Shown: positions 1 through 6,987 of the stretch, one piece after another
Numbering within the stretch: position 1 is the stretch's first letter
Layout: each line of letters begins with the position of its first letter
Assembly: GCA_013003465.1 (NCBI GenBank)
Contig: JABDIZ010000125.1
Span: 1 to 17,914, forward strand
Length of the DNA stretch: 17,914 bases
Origin: Rhodothermaceae bacterium
Lineage (GTDB): Bacteria; Bacteroidota; Rhodothermia; Rhodothermales; Rubricoccaceae
Direction: 5' to 3'
Notes under the pieces: generated by a model
Database searches by the model: none
The model's input: only the letters and a program-made list of their open reading frames with translations
Told to the model about the DNA's origin: nothing
Translations under genes and position numbers: made by a program

Positions 1-29
1 GCGAGTAGCGCGAGTAGCGTCTGAGGCAT
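1..29 (-). CDS. 5' end of a gene leaving the left edge (hydrophobic N-terminus)
   Basis: On the minus strand an ATG at 29-27 opens a frame that reads MPQTLLALL and is still open at the window edge. The same frame has a stop at 47-45, so this is the only possible start for the frame. The residues look like the beginning of a signal peptide or an N-terminal membrane helix. The position, downstream of pilB on the same strand, suggests another pilus/secretion component, but only nine full codons are visible. The gap to pilB is 286 bases, so it may have its own promoter. No family can be assigned. Confidence 0.4.
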
Positions 30-315
30 GGCAGGGCGTTGTTCTTAGGGAGGCGAAGTGCCTGGAATCGATGAGCCCAGATGCCGGGATCGTACCGTGC
101 TGGCCGACGCTGAGGCCTCTTCGCTATCCCCGCTGAGTTTGTAGCTCTCACTCCACGCCTAGCCCGTTTGACAGGGCCGTTAGCCCGCTCTCTCGGTTCC
201 AAGCCCCCCGGCAGGCGGGCCAAACGAAACGCCCACATTTCGAGGGGGCGGACATCTTTTCCTGTTCGTTCCGGGGACCCGCACGCGCTGACACGCTGGC
301 GTTCCATTCGGGCCC
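30..315. other. Intergenic stretch downstream of pilB
   Basis: This stretch of 286 bases lies between the pilB stop and the partial gene at the left edge. I see no convincing coding sequence, tRNA or rRNA in it. I also find no clear hairpin followed by a T-run that would mark the end of the pilB transcript. It could carry the leader of the left-edge gene. Confidence 0.5.
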
Positions 316-2292
316 TCAGTCCTCGGTGGCCGTCACGCGCATCATCTCGGTCAGGCCGGTCTCGCCCATCCCCACGAGCACGCGGGCCGACGCCTGGAGG
401 GTCAGCATCCCCTCGCCTTCGGCGATCTCCCGGAGGTGGTCCTCGTCAATGACCTCGCCCGCATCCACGATGGCCTGGCGGATGGCCGGTGAGAAGTACA
501 GCGCCTCGGCCACGGCCCGGCGGCCTTTGTAGCCCCTGCCCTTGCAACTCGGGCAGGATTGATTCGACCCAGGTTCGTAGAACGTCGTCGTGGCGATTTC
601 CTCCTCGCTGAAGCCCAGCTCGCTCGCCAGCAGCTTGTCTGCCTGCCCGTCTTCCTGCTTGCAGTCGGGGCAGAGCGTGCGGATGAGGCGCTGCGCGACG
701 ACCAGGTTGATGGCGTAGGCAATCAGAAAGGGCTCCAGTCCCATCTTGTAGAGACGGGACACCGCGCTCGGCGCGTCGTTGGTGTGGAGCGTCGAGAAGG
801 TGAGGTGGCCCGTGTTGGCGAGCTTGATGGCCAGCTCCGCCGTGTCCTTGTCACGCATCTCACCGACCATCACGATGTCGGGGTCGTGACGGAGGATGGA
901 GCGCAGGGCGCCTTCCAGGCTCAGCTTGTGGCTCAGCTTGATCTGCCGGACCCCCGGGATGATGTATTCCACCGGGTCCTCCACCGTCAGCACGTTCACA
1001 TCCGGGCTCACGACTTGGCTGAGCGAGGCCACCAGCGTCGTCGACTTACCCGAGCCCGTCGGTCCGGTCAGGATGACCATGCCATGCGGCTGGCTGATGG
1101 CCTTCTCGAACTGCTTGAGCGCGCCTTCGAGGAGACCGAGCTTCGCCAGGTCGGTCACCACCTTGCGGTCGTCGAGCACGCGAATGACGATGCTCTCGGC
1201 GCGGATGTCGGCGTTGGCCGTGGCGATGGGCAGCACCGAGACGCGGTAACGGATCAGCGTGTCGTCCACGCGGCGCTGGATAAAGCCGTCCTGCGCCTGG
1301 TCCCGCTCGAAGCGGTCCACGTTGCCCGCAGCATCCTTGAGCACGGCCAGGAGCGCCTCGGGGTGCCCCTTCTCTTCGGTGTGCCAGTGCTGCAGCTTGC
1401 CGTCGATGCGGAGGTGGATCTCGGTCTTGCGGCGGTGATTGGGGAAGACGTGGATGTCGGACGCGCCGAGGCGCACGGCTTCCACCAGGATCGCCTCCAC
1501 CAGGTTGATGAGCGACGAGCGGGAGATCTCGGCCTCCAGCGCATCCTCGTCGAGCAGCGACTTCTCGCCGCTCTCGAAGCTCATCCCGATGTCGAAGTCA
1601 GGCCCGGCACTCTCCTGAATCCGTTCGAGGAATTCGTTCTTGCGCGGGAAGGCTTCCGTCAGGACGGCCGCGACGACGGCCGCGGGGGCATAGCACAGTT
1701 CGAAGCGCTCCAACTCCAGCGCGTGCATGGTGCGCTGGAGGTCCTGCCGCATCGGGTCTTCGGTGATGAAGACCAGTTTCAGGATGCCGGACGGCTGATC
1801 CTGCGAGTAGGCATAGGGGGCGACCTGGAGTTCGAGAAGCTTCTCGCGGTGTTCCTCGGAGAACGATTCCAGGACCGTCTTGACGAAATCGGCCTCCGGC
1901 TCGCGCTCCTTGACGGGGGCAATACGGAAGGCGTACGTGACCGCGGCTTGCTCGTAGACAATATCGCGGTCGACTACGTTGAGTTCGGCCAGTACCCGCC
2001 AGAGCGGCACCTTGCTCTGCTCGATGCGCCGCTGTTCTTCGGCAGCCTGCACCTGCTCCGGTGCGACACTCCCCTTGCGCAGCAGGGCTTGCACCACCCG
2101 GTCTTGCACGTGCGAGTACGCATGGGCCTGCGTAGCCGGTATGATGGCTCCAGCATCCGCCCCGTTGCCCGCAACGGCGGCTTCCGGGAGCGCACTCGCT
2201 GCTCCATCACCCGCGCCCGAGGCGGCCTCGGACGCTGCCGGAGCAGCGTCGTCGGCATCAGCGACAGGGCGGAAAAAGCGACTGTTCGACAT
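316..2292 (-). CDS. pilB: PilB/GspE-type pilus or type II secretion assembly ATPase
   Basis: This 658-residue cytoplasmic ATPase would power assembly of pilins or pseudopilins through the PilC platform. After an Ala/Gly/Asp-rich low-complexity stretch (about residues 10-50) comes an N-terminal region resembling the MshEN/GspE N-domain. The catalytic domain follows: Walker A GPTGSGKST (410-418, Lys416), the Asp box around TVEDPVEY (436-443), Walker B DIVMVGEMRD (472-481), and the His box GHLTFSTLHT (495-504). Two CxxC pairs (Cys541/544 and Cys580/583) form the zinc-binding element that marks PilB/GspE and separates them from PilT retraction ATPases. All key residues are intact. The start is ATG, 43 bases after the pilC stop, so the two genes are very likely co-transcribed. 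No Shine-Dalgarno is visible. PilB (pilus) versus GspE (secretion) cannot be settled from sequence alone; the nearby pilin-like genes favour a pilus-like machine. Confidence 0.93.
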   Translation of the reverse strand: MSNSRFFRPVADADDAAPAASEAASGAGDGAASALPEAAVAGNGADAGAIIPATQAHAYSHVQDRVVQALLRKGSVAPEQVQAAEEQRRIEQSKVPLWRVLAELNVVDRDIVYEQAAVTYAFRIAPVKEREPEADFVKTVLESFSEEHREKLLELQVAPYAYSQDQPSGILKLVFITEDPMRQDLQRTMHALELERFELCYAPAAVVAAVLTEAFPRKNEFLERIQESAGPDFDIGMSFESGEKSLLDEDALEAEISRSSLINLVEAILVEAVRLGASDIHVFPNHRRKTEIHLRIDGKLQHWHTEEKGHPEALLAVLKDAAGNVDRFERDQAQDGFIQRRVDDTLIRYRVSVLPIATANADIRAESIVIRVLDDRKVVTDLAKLGLLEGALKQFEKAISQPHGMVILTGPTGSGKSTTLVASLSQVVSPDVNVLTVEDPVEYIIPGVRQIKLSHKLSLEGALRSILRHDPDIVMVGEMRDKDTAELAIKLANTGHLTFSTLHTNDAPSAVSRLYKMGLEPFLIAYAINLVVAQRLIRTLCPDCKQEDGQADKLLASELGFSEEEIATTTFYEPGSNQSCPSCKGRGYKGRRAVAEALYFSPAIRQAIVDAGEVIDEDHLREIAEGEGMLTLQASARVLVGMGETGLTEMMRVTATED

Positions 2293-2335
2293 GATTGGGA
2301 GCGGTCAGGGCTGAAAGGGCAGACAGGGGGCAGGC

Positions 2336-3694
2336 TCACCCACCCGGGTTCATGAAGTCGTTGGCCGATGGGCGGATCAGCGCGGTTTCGGCAGAGAGCA
2401 CGGTCAGGAACGCGACCATCAGGCCGATGAACAGACTCACGACCGTCTGGATGGTCTGTACGGCCACCTCCAGCTTCAATGTCGTCTCCTTCTCGTAGTA
2501 GTCGGCCATCTGCTGGGCGCTCTTGCGCACGTTGCCGGTCTCGGAGCCCGAGCGGTAGCGCGCTAGCGCCATGGGCGTAAAGACCCCGGACGCTTCCATG
2601 GCCTTCACCAGTTCGGCGCCTTGGGCCACCATCATCGGCACGGTGATCGTCTTGATCTGGTGCTCCATGTACGAGTTGCCACAGGCCTCGGCGGACACCT
2701 TGATGACCTCGATGTTATCGCCTGCTCCCGAGTACAAGATGGCGAAGACGCGGCTGAAGACCTCAATGTTGAGCTTGTGCAACAACCCCCCGATGACGGG
2801 GACCCGGATCATGTACTGGTGCGCCAAGAACTTGCCTCGGGGAGAGCGCAAGAACATGACCACGCCGCCAATGACGAGCACCGTCCCGAGAATGAGCCAG
2901 AGCATGTTGTCATCGAGCCACTCGGAGAGCGCGATGGACATCGTCGTGAGCGGCGGCAGCTCGATGCTGTCGAAGTTCTTGAACAGGCCCGCGGTCTGCG
3001 GCACGATGTACCACACGTACCAGATGAAGACGGCGATGGTGGCCAGGATGGTCACGGCCGGCATGATGAGCGACGACTTGACGCTCTTGCGGAACTCGTC
3101 CTTGCGTTCGAGGAAGCGCGCGGTGGCTTCGTAGATCTCTGCCATGTTGCCCGACTGGCTCGCCACGCCGAGCATGTAGGCCGTGAACTTGCCGAGCTTG
3201 TCCTGGTGCTTCATGAAAGCCGCCTTGGCCTCCATGCCGCTCTTGAGGTCCGAGTTGATGTCGCGGATGACCTGCCGGAGCGACGACGAAGAGATGTCCG
3301 CGACGAGCAGGTTGAGCACCTCGGCGAAGGGCATTTTCTCTGAGAGCAAGTTCGCCGCCAGCCGGACGAACATGATCACGTCGCCTGTGGGAGGCTTGGT
3401 GCTGAAGCTGAGCAGCTTCTTCTGAACGGAGACGACCTCCATCCCCATCCGCTCCAGGGCCACCTGAATCTCATCACGCGAGTACGCCTTCTGCTCTCCC
3501 TTGATGACCTTCCCGCTCGGGTGGCGCACCTTGTACTGGAAGATCATGCGCTGCTCCAGCTCGCGGAGCTGGAAGCGGTGCTGTTCGGCCAGGCTGCCAA
3601 TTTTTTTCTGCGCCGAGCGCTTGTTGGGCGCATAGACCGTCCCCTGGATAGACTGCCCGGAGGACGAAACGCCGACGAATCGGAACTCGCTCAT
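2336..3694 (-). CDS. pilC: PilC/GspF-type inner-membrane platform protein
   Basis: This 452-residue polytopic protein is the inner-membrane platform that works with the PilB/GspE ATPase. Two type II secretion F domains are recognisable. The first (about residues 105-230) contains LAANLLSEKMPF and a membrane helix around ILATIAVFIWYVWYIV. The second (about residues 300-440) contains the SGAGDNIEVIKVSAEAC region and a final helix near VVSLFIGLMVAFLTVLS. A further helix lies near residues 262-285. The N-terminal ~95 residues hold two similar modules, each F-x-[FY]-x-V-x3-SG-x-x-I-x-G, where PilC normally has one. The start is ATG with no visible Shine-Dalgarno. The gene is followed after 43 bases by pilB. 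Upstream, hairpins separate it from the pilin-like gene, so transcription may partly stop before it. Confidence 0.92.
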   Translation of the reverse strand: MSEFRFVGVSSSGQSIQGTVYAPNKRSAQKKIGSLAEQHRFQLRELEQRMIFQYKVRHPSGKVIKGEQKAYSRDEIQVALERMGMEVVSVQKKLLSFSTKPPTGDVIMFVRLAANLLSEKMPFAEVLNLLVADISSSSLRQVIRDINSDLKSGMEAKAAFMKHQDKLGKFTAYMLGVASQSGNMAEIYEATARFLERKDEFRKSVKSSLIMPAVTILATIAVFIWYVWYIVPQTAGLFKNFDSIELPPLTTMSIALSEWLDDNMLWLILGTVLVIGGVVMFLRSPRGKFLAHQYMIRVPVIGGLLHKLNIEVFSRVFAILYSGAGDNIEVIKVSAEACGNSYMEHQIKTITVPMMVAQGAELVKAMEASGVFTPMALARYRSGSETGNVRKSAQQMADYYEKETTLKLEVAVQTIQTVVSLFIGLMVAFLTVLSAETALIRPSANDFMNPGG

Positions 3695-3749
3695 AGTTAC
3701 TGGCGGAGGTGGCGAAAAGGCCGAAGTTCAGAACAGGGCCACACAGCGC

Positions 3750-3779
3750 GGCCGTCCGCCGGAGTATCGGCGGACGGCC
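3750..3779 (-). terminator. Perfect 12-bp hairpin between the second pilin-like gene and pilC
   Basis: The arms GGCCGTCCGCCG (3750-3761) and CGGCGGACGGCC (3768-3779) pair perfectly around a 6-base loop. The hairpin lies 55 bases after the pilin stop and 55 bases before the pilC start. Neither strand has a T-run after it, so it is not a textbook intrinsic terminator. It may be a U-less terminator, a Rho-linked site or an mRNA 3'-end stabiliser that sets a higher level for pilin than for pilC. A smaller hairpin, TGAGCC/GGCTCA (3820-3825/3831-3836), includes the pilin stop codon. Confidence 0.55.
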
Positions 3780-3833
3780 TGTCAATCCTAAGCGACACCG
3801 TGCTGCGGTTAAGCGTGTCTGAGCCAAGGCGGC

Positions 3834-4241
3834 TCAAAGGGAGAGGGAGCCATCGAAGCGGACGTAGCTCGAATCGATGACATACTCCGTAACGAAGACG
3901 CGAATACCCACCTCAGGATACCGGTCGCTCACGCCCGTCACTTCGATCTGGTCGGCCGTCGCACTGGTGATGGCAAACTGTCCTCGGATGGTGGACTCAT
4001 CCACAGCAAGTCGATCCAAACCATCTACGGCCAGCTCGGCGTAGGACTGGTTCCCGCCGTTGAATGGATCGTTTACCGTCTTCCAGTGCACCGCGTGGGT
4101 GGCAATCGACAGTCCGCGGTCCAATAGACCATCGGCCTCATCTTGCCGGACGTGGCGGTTGAAGGCATCGAAGCCTCCAAGCACAGCCAGACCGACGATG
4201 ACAATGCCGATGACGATGAGAAGAAGCTGCTGTTGGCCCAT
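3834..4241 (-). CDS. Atypical pilin-like protein, MGQQQ family (paralogue 1)
   Basis: This 135-residue protein starts MGQQQLLLIVIGIVIVGLAV. That is one hydrophobic helix right at the N-terminus, then a soluble domain rich in beta-forming residues. The layout is that of a type IV pilin or pseudopilin. However, the canonical leader with G|F-T-L-x-E is absent: only MG precedes the Gln run, and there is no Glu at mature position 5. It is a paralogue of the gene at 6086-6517, sharing the first eight residues and a pattern A-D-x-L-x3-G-x2-IA-x2-A-x2-W further on. It has no cysteines. Its place directly before pilC-pilB supports a role as a structural or minor subunit. ATG start with no Shine-Dalgarno. 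The pilin assignment rests on N-terminal architecture and context, not on a recognised domain. Confidence 0.75.
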   Translation of the reverse strand: MGQQQLLLIVIGIVIVGLAVLGGFDAFNRHVRQDEADGLLDRGLSIATHAVHWKTVNDPFNGGNQSYAELAVDGLDRLAVDESTIRGQFAITSATADQIEVTGVSDRYPEVGIRVFVTEYVIDSSYVRFDGSLSL

Positions 4242-4260
4242 GACGGTTCAAGCTGATGGG

Positions 4261-4331
4261 GTAGAAGGGAAGTCGAGGGGTTCGTTTCGTGCCGAATCAC
4301 CCCGGATTGTCGTTCGACCCCTTTCTTCTAC
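4261..4331 (-). promoter_or_regulatory. Potential hairpin in the leader of pilin-like paralogue 1
   Basis: In the 146-base gap upstream of this pilin-like gene, GTAGAAG (4261-4267) can pair with CTTCTAC (4325-4331). Inside it AGGGGT (4276-4281) can pair with ACCCCT (4317-4322). The two stems are joined by an asymmetric internal loop of 8 and 2 bases. The structure would lie in the 5' leader, 19 bases before the ATG. It might act in mRNA stability or as the end of the preceding glycosyltransferase transcript. No known riboswitch consensus was recognised. Confidence 0.35.
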
Positions 4332-4387
4332 AAGCAGACTGCCAATTCGTATCAATCTCCTCGTTTCTCCTACACTGCTCCAGTTTG

Positions 4388-5971
4388 TCAGCGATCTGCA
4401 GCGAGTTCGCGTGCGAGTTGCTCGACACGCCGGATCACGGCAGGATCCTCCACATCGGCAATACGGCCCTGGGACCAGAACCGGAGCGGGGCCATTCGGG
4501 AGAATCGTACGGCCCGGTAGTCGTAATCTCGTCGATGCAGGGTCGGTACATCGAGGCTCATGTTGGTGACCATCACAAGCGCTGCCGCGGCGACGACCAG
4601 CCGACCCATCCAGCCCAGCTTTGAATTAGCGCCTGCCTTGAGGGCAGTGGACGGGGGGCGCTGACCGGAATCCATGCCGCTGTAGGCCGCAAGCAACAGC
4701 GCGCCCAGCACGGCCCAACCTACCTGGCTGAGGGGGGCGATCACACTACCATCTACGAGGGCATTGGCCAGCGATGCGCTGAGCGCACTGGTCAAACCCA
4801 TGAGCCAGAGCGACTCGGGCGCTCCCTGGTACACAGCGCTCCGCGTTCGGCGCAGCCACGCCACCCCACCCCACCCAAGAAGACCCAGCAGTATGATCGC
4901 GGCCGGAAGCCCCCATTCCGTCGCCCATTGCAACACGAGGTTGTGTGGATGGGCAGCCAATGGACTGGGGTCGTAGGCGAAGTGCATCGGCCCATACCCG
5001 AAGACCGGGTGCTCAGCAATCAGGTGGAGCGCTTTCGCCCAGAGCAAATCACGGCCGCTCGTCCCAAGCCCTGCCCGGTCCAAGACCGACAGGTTGCCAG
5101 AGGCCAGTACCCGAAAGAACAACAGATACATCGCTCCGCCGAGTCCGGCCGCGAGGGCGGCTTCGCGTAGCCAGGCACTCGCCGCACGGCGGTATAACGC
5201 ACCGATCAAGAGGCTGCTGCCCACCAGCGCAAGCGTCGCCCCGCGCCCACCCGACGCGATCAGCAGCATCACCATCCCGGCCAGGAGTATCCGCAGTCCC
5301 CACCGCTCGCGCCTCTTGGGCGCTAGAGCTACGAAGGCAATCAGCAGGGGCATGACCCACACCTGCCACTGATTGAACATGCGGACGTGTGCGAAGCCCG
5401 GTAGGGCGCGCGGCCACAGGGAACCCCCTACCACAAGCGCCTGCGCATGCCCGACGAGAAACACGGTGAGGTAGGCCATAGTGCCGAGCACCAGTACCGG
5501 CTTCACCAAGCGAAGAGGCTCCGTTCGATGCCGCTGGAAGAAACTGGCCAAATGCACCGCCAGCACGCCCATCAACAAGAAGGAACTGACTTCGAGCAGG
5601 GCATAGCGTGGGCGCGGAGCCAGCAGTGCCGAGGCCACTCCGAGCGCGAAAACAAGTCCAAGGCCCCAATGAGCCCTCCGGGGCAACGCCTGGAACAGGC
5701 GCCCCCCGTGCGCCCGCTCCTCGGACAGCATCATGAGTCCTGCAGCCCACAGAAACAGCGCGATCTCGCAGAGCCGCTGCGAATCATACGTCCCGATGAA
5801 AGGCAGGCTGTCCGCGACCGGCATCCCTACCAAAAAGACGGCGACGAGCCCCCATGTCAGGGTTGCAGCCGGTACGGCATGCGCATACGCCAGTTCAGAC
5901 AGACCCACGGACCACCAGCGCTGGATCAGACCAGCCGAAGCGACGGGATACAGTGGGGTATTGAGCGTCAT
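4388..5971 (-). CDS. O-antigen ligase / PglL-like membrane glycosyltransferase
   Basis: This 527-residue polytopic membrane protein has about ten or more predicted helices. It matches the O-antigen ligase/polymerase (Wzy/WaaL/PglL) superfamily. These enzymes move lipid-linked sugars on the periplasmic face of the membrane, onto lipid A, a growing polysaccharide or, in PglL/PilO, a pilin. Visible family features (numbered from this ATG) are the Arg in ASGGRGATLA (about 240-249), the TSGRDLLWAKAL segment (about 304-315), GYGPMHF (325-331) and the large-loop motif AHPHNLVLQWATEWG (340-354). The location between two pilin-like genes suggests a pilin oligosaccharyltransferase, but that is inference; a polysaccharide polymerase or ligase is the alternative. 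The frame stays open upstream to a GTG at 6049. I prefer the ATG at 5971 because a probable terminator for the preceding gene (5994-6039) lies within that extension. Confidence 0.82.
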   Translation of the reverse strand: MTLNTPLYPVASAGLIQRWWSVGLSELAYAHAVPAATLTWGLVAVFLVGMPVADSLPFIGTYDSQRLCEIALFLWAAGLMMLSEERAHGGRLFQALPRRAHWGLGLVFALGVASALLAPRPRYALLEVSSFLLMGVLAVHLASFFQRHRTEPLRLVKPVLVLGTMAYLTVFLVGHAQALVVGGSLWPRALPGFAHVRMFNQWQVWVMPLLIAFVALAPKRRERWGLRILLAGMVMLLIASGGRGATLALVGSSLLIGALYRRAASAWLREAALAAGLGGAMYLLFFRVLASGNLSVLDRAGLGTSGRDLLWAKALHLIAEHPVFGYGPMHFAYDPSPLAAHPHNLVLQWATEWGLPAAIILLGLLGWGGVAWLRRTRSAVYQGAPESLWLMGLTSALSASLANALVDGSVIAPLSQVGWAVLGALLLAAYSGMDSGQRPPSTALKAGANSKLGWMGRLVVAAAALVMVTNMSLDVPTLHRRDYDYRAVRFSRMAPLRFWSQGRIADVEDPAVIRRVEQLARELAADR

Positions 5972-5993
5972 GGCGGAGCGGAGGCGGGGGCTC

Positions 5994-6039
5994 AAAAAGA
6001 CGGCACCCCCGCCGAGCACGAGGCCCGACGAGGGTGCCG
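5994..6039 (-). terminator. Intrinsic terminator downstream of pilin-like paralogue 2
   Basis: Read on the minus strand, CGGCACCC (6039-6032) pairs perfectly with GGGTGCCG (6008-6001) and is followed at once by TCTTTTT (6000-5994). The loop is 23 bases and can hold a short inner GCC/GGC pairing. It sits 47 bases after the stop of the pilin-like gene at 6086 and before the glycosyltransferase ATG at 5971. A partial terminator here would make the pilin transcript abundant and the downstream genes dependent on read-through. Confidence 0.6.
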
Positions 6040-6085
6040 CCAAGATCACACCGCAGTCAGAGAATGACTGGGGCTTGACATGGAC

Positions 6086-6517
6086 TTACGAGAACGAGCA
6101 GGTGGCCGTGTCGACCGTCGTCGCGATGTCCTCGGGAGCCGTGCCGGTCACGACGATCTGCACGGTGTTCTCCAGGCCCGAAGCAGGAGCGCTGCATCCA
6201 TCGATGGTGAGCTGAGCCGCTGCGGAGGAGAGCTGGAAGATGCCGTTCAGGTTCGAGTACACGTCCGTAGCCGAGGCTTCGTAGCCAAGGTCCTGGAACG
6301 TCGCGTCGCCGACATCTTCACCTGCAGCGGGCCCACCGAAGGCCTGCGGCTTGAGGGCCCATGCCTGGGCATCGGAAGCGATGCGGACGCCGTCGTTGAC
6401 GAGCGCGTCGGCGTTGGCCTTCTTCTGGTTCTCGCCAAACGCCTGGATACCGACGACGACGGCGAGGCCGACGATCACGATACCGAGGACGAGGAGGAGG
6501 AGTTGTTGCTGACCCAT
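6086..6517 (-). CDS. Atypical pilin-like protein, MGQQQ family (paralogue 2)
   Basis: This 143-residue protein starts MGQQQLLLLVLGIVIVGLAV, with one N-terminal hydrophobic helix, then GIQAF and a soluble domain. Two cysteines near the C-terminus (Cys108 and Cys140) could form a disulfide loop like the D-region of type IV pilins; the paralogue at 3834-4241 lacks them. The canonical prepilin peptidase site and Glu5 are missing. Evidence for high expression is a good Shine-Dalgarno (AGAGGT, 7 bases before ATG), rare in this window, and a likely intrinsic terminator just after the gene. It is probably the major subunit of the system encoded downstream. The pilin call rests on helix position, size, paralogy and the PilB/PilC context; a membrane-anchored small protein of another kind is possible. 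Confidence 0.78.
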   Translation of the reverse strand: MGQQQLLLLVLGIVIVGLAVVVGIQAFGENQKKANADALVNDGVRIASDAQAWALKPQAFGGPAAGEDVGDATFQDLGYEASATDVYSNLNGIFQLSSAAAQLTIDGCSAPASGLENTVQIVVTGTAPEDIATTVDTATCSFS

Positions 6518-6987
6518 GAGTGATACCTCTAGGAGTTATGGAGTGGGTAGGGTGTGTTCAGGGGTCGCGGGAGCGCCCCGGGGGTAGTGAGTGCTCCCGC
6601 TAGTGTGAGGGCGGGAACGCGAACGGCCTTACGGGGCCGCCGTGGTTCGGGGGTCTCATAAGCATCCCCCGTGCCTACACCGGATGCCGACCGGCCTGCC
6701 AATCGCCCCCCCTGTCCGATACGGCCCCTATTCCCGCCCGCTCGGCTTCAATTGTCGCGTTTCTGCACCGCTGCGTGGGGCTAATCCTGATTCCTGCGAT
6801 TAATACACACCCCCTGGCCCCCACTCCGGCTGCAACCGCGGCTGGTTCATTTCGTAACCCGACCGGCTCTATTGTTCCAGTTGGCTCCTCCCGGCACGGA
6901 ACCATCAGGGCGCTGGGCCGTGCCTGCTTGGTGGCTGAGGCCACGGTCCCTCCTCCCCTTTCCGCTCCTCCATCCCTTCATTCTGTT
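6518..6987. promoter_or_regulatory. 470-bp divergent non-coding region with hairpins on the pilin side
   Basis: No convincing gene lies between the minus-strand pilin-like gene and the plus-strand DUF4342 gene. The region must hold promoters for both, but I could not identify convincing -10/-35 or Bacteroidota TAnnTTTG boxes. On the pilin side three inverted repeats follow one another: GCGGGAGC/GCTCCCGC (6567-6574/6593-6600), CGGCC/GGCCG (6624-6628/6635-6639) and CGGGGG/CCCCCG (6648-6653/6666-6671). They suggest a structured pilin leader RNA, or binding sites. The half nearer DUF4342 shows nothing I can name. Confidence 0.5.
6525..6530 (-). promoter_or_regulatory. Shine-Dalgarno of pilin-like paralogue 2
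   Basis: The minus strand reads AGAGGT, then seven bases, then the ATG at 6517. Most other genes in this window show no such sequence. It therefore fixes this start and suggests strong translation. Confidence 0.6.

Noticed and set aside
1..19. Direct repeat of GCGAGTAGC at the left edge
   Set aside because: Two short copies at a gene start coding for Leu-Leu-Ala-type residues; no array and no mobile-element character.
559..2355. Long plus-strand open frame opposite pilB (598 codons)
   Set aside because: It mirrors the intact PilB frame on the other strand and shows a repetitive Arg/Val/Asp/Gly composition with no domain. High GC makes such shadows common.
6587..6597. GAGTGCT resembling half of a CIRCE operator
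   Set aside because: The other half-site at the right spacing is absent, and the bases are explained by the 8-bp inverted repeat at 6567-6600.
6518..6720. c-di-GMP riboswitch in the pilin leader
   Set aside because: Pilus genes are common targets of such riboswitches, but I could not match the conserved GEMM core; only generic GC-rich hairpins are present.
6675..6944. Small minus-strand open frame in the divergent region upstream of the pilin-like gene
   Set aside because: 89 residues of mixed composition, no family, and no start signal. I treat the region as non-coding.
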